NCBI GenBank assembly: GCA_030618505.1
Contig: JAUXDF010000143.1
Location: 1-7,639 of the forward strand
DNA from: Spongiibacteraceae bacterium
Lineage (GTDB): Bacteria; Pseudomonadota; Gammaproteobacteria; Pseudomonadales; PIVM01
Direction: 5' to 3'
Length of the DNA stretch: 7,639 bases
Shown: piece after piece, positions 7,030 through 7,639 of the stretch
Numbering within the stretch: position 1 is the stretch's first letter
Layout of the letters: the number at the start of each line of letters is the position of its first letter
The notes under the pieces: generated by a model
What the model was told of the DNA's origin: nothing
Database searches by the model: none
What the model saw: only the letters and a program-made list of their open reading frames with translations
Program-made: the position numbers and the translations under genes

Positions 7030-7639
7030 TCACCTATTGCCCCATTTTTTTCGCCATTTATAGCGGCGCATTGCCCAGCGAAGCCTCCAATAGTCCATTG
7101 CCAAGGGCTTATTGGGTCTCTTTTTAGAGGCGATACGCTCGAATATTGCAAAATATTGGTTGGCGATCTCATCCATAGAAAGCACCTGAATATGGGCGCG
7201 GTAATGATCTAAATTGGCTGCCACCTGTTCAATGGATTGCATGAGTTCTTCTGTATTGGAAAAGGTCTCGCCCGCCTTGCCGATAATTTCAGGATGGCCA
7301 CCACTGTCCCTTACCACGGCAGGTAGACCACAGTGCAGGGCCTCTACCAGAGAATTGGAGCAGGGATCATTGTGGCTGGCGGTAATAAAGATATCTGCCT
7401 CCCTGAGTTGATTGGCCACATCGATACTTGGAGCTGGGTCAAGGGTTAGGATATTTTTAAATTGCAGCGGTGAGCGTCCGATGAATGCCATTTCATAGCG
7501 ATCAAAATCCAATTTATCATCAAGCTCCCGGTAGAAGTCAAACCCCTTCTGCATGTTGGCTGACCAACTGGTGGCAATCAATCGAATCTTGCCCTCATGG
7601 GGGGGACGATGGGCGGGTGGAAGTCGGAGGCCAAGCGGT
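7030..7639 (-). CDS. GT4 glycosyltransferase (C-terminal part, start beyond right edge)
   Basis: The frame is open to the right edge, so about 202 residues of the C-terminal half are visible and the start lies outside. The donor domain begins near KIRLIATSWSANMQKGFDFY, followed by YEMAFIGRSP. It holds ASHNDPCSNSLVEALHCGLP, an Asp-X7-Glu form of the GT4 catalytic/donor motif, and then DSGGHPEIIG. These segments are typical of GT4 enzymes in O-antigen and capsule loci. After the fold ends there is a striking basic and aromatic tail (last ~30 residues, including DYWRLRWAMRRYKWRKKW), which could bind the membrane surface. Its TGA stop (7030-7032) lies inside the ribosome binding site of the sulfotransferase gene, so the two are co-transcribed and probably coupled. 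Substrates cannot be assigned. Confidence 0.9.
   Translation of the reverse strand, partial: PLGLRLPPAHRPPHEGKIRLIATSWSANMQKGFDFYRELDDKLDFDRYEMAFIGRSPLQFKNILTLDPAPSIDVANQLREADIFITASHNDPCSNSLVEALHCGLPAVVRDSGGHPEIIGKAGETFSNTEELMQSIEQVAANLDHYRAHIQVLSMDEIANQYFAIFERIASKKRPNKPLAMDYWRLRWAMRRYKWRKKWGNR

Noticed and set aside
6853..7212. 119-codon open frame on the + strand
   Set aside because: It spans the end of one real - strand gene and the start of another and has no recognisable features.

Overview
This window looks like part of a cell-surface polysaccharide locus (O-antigen, LPS outer core, capsule or exopolysaccharide). The organism is probably a Gram-negative proteobacterium. That assignment is an inference from the WaaG-like and WcaL/AmsK-like glycosyltransferases; no housekeeping or taxonomic marker is present. 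There are eight protein-coding genes, two of them cut by the window edges. I see no rRNA, tRNA, CRISPR array, transposase or integrase.

Left part (1-2996, + strand): the 3' end of a WaaG-like GT4 glycosyltransferase is joined by a TAATG stop/start overlap to a second complete GT4 enzyme. After a gap of about 220 bases comes a third GT4 enzyme of WcaL/AmsK type, best started at the ATG at 1824. A 300-base AT-rich intergenic region follows. It contains a strong, nested, GC-rich inverted repeat with a T-tract (3138-3222), which is either an intrinsic terminator or a REP/MITE-like palindromic element.

Middle part (3298-6299, + strand): an unfamiliar protein with a DxD-like motif, possibly a GT-A glycosyltransferase, overlaps by 23 bases a GT4 enzyme that has its own ribosome binding site. 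After 49 bases comes a NodB/CE4-like polysaccharide deacetylase-family protein with an atypical first motif.

Right part (6262-7639, - strand): the 3' portion of another GT4 enzyme is followed by a PAPS-dependent sulfotransferase that resembles the heparan-sulfate sulfotransferase superfamily. The sulfotransferase reads toward the deacetylase-like gene, and the two coding regions overlap tail to tail by 38 bases.

Taken together, the genes point to assembly of a glycan by at least five nucleotide-sugar (GT4) transferases and one possible GT-A transferase, with tailoring by a deacetylase-like enzyme and sulfation. No polymerase, flippase, ABC exporter or sugar-nucleotide synthesis gene is visible, so the window is an internal slice of a larger locus and the export route cannot be told. 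The most interesting points are the possible sulfated-glycan module, the unfamiliar DxD protein with its coupled GT4 partner, and the palindromic element.
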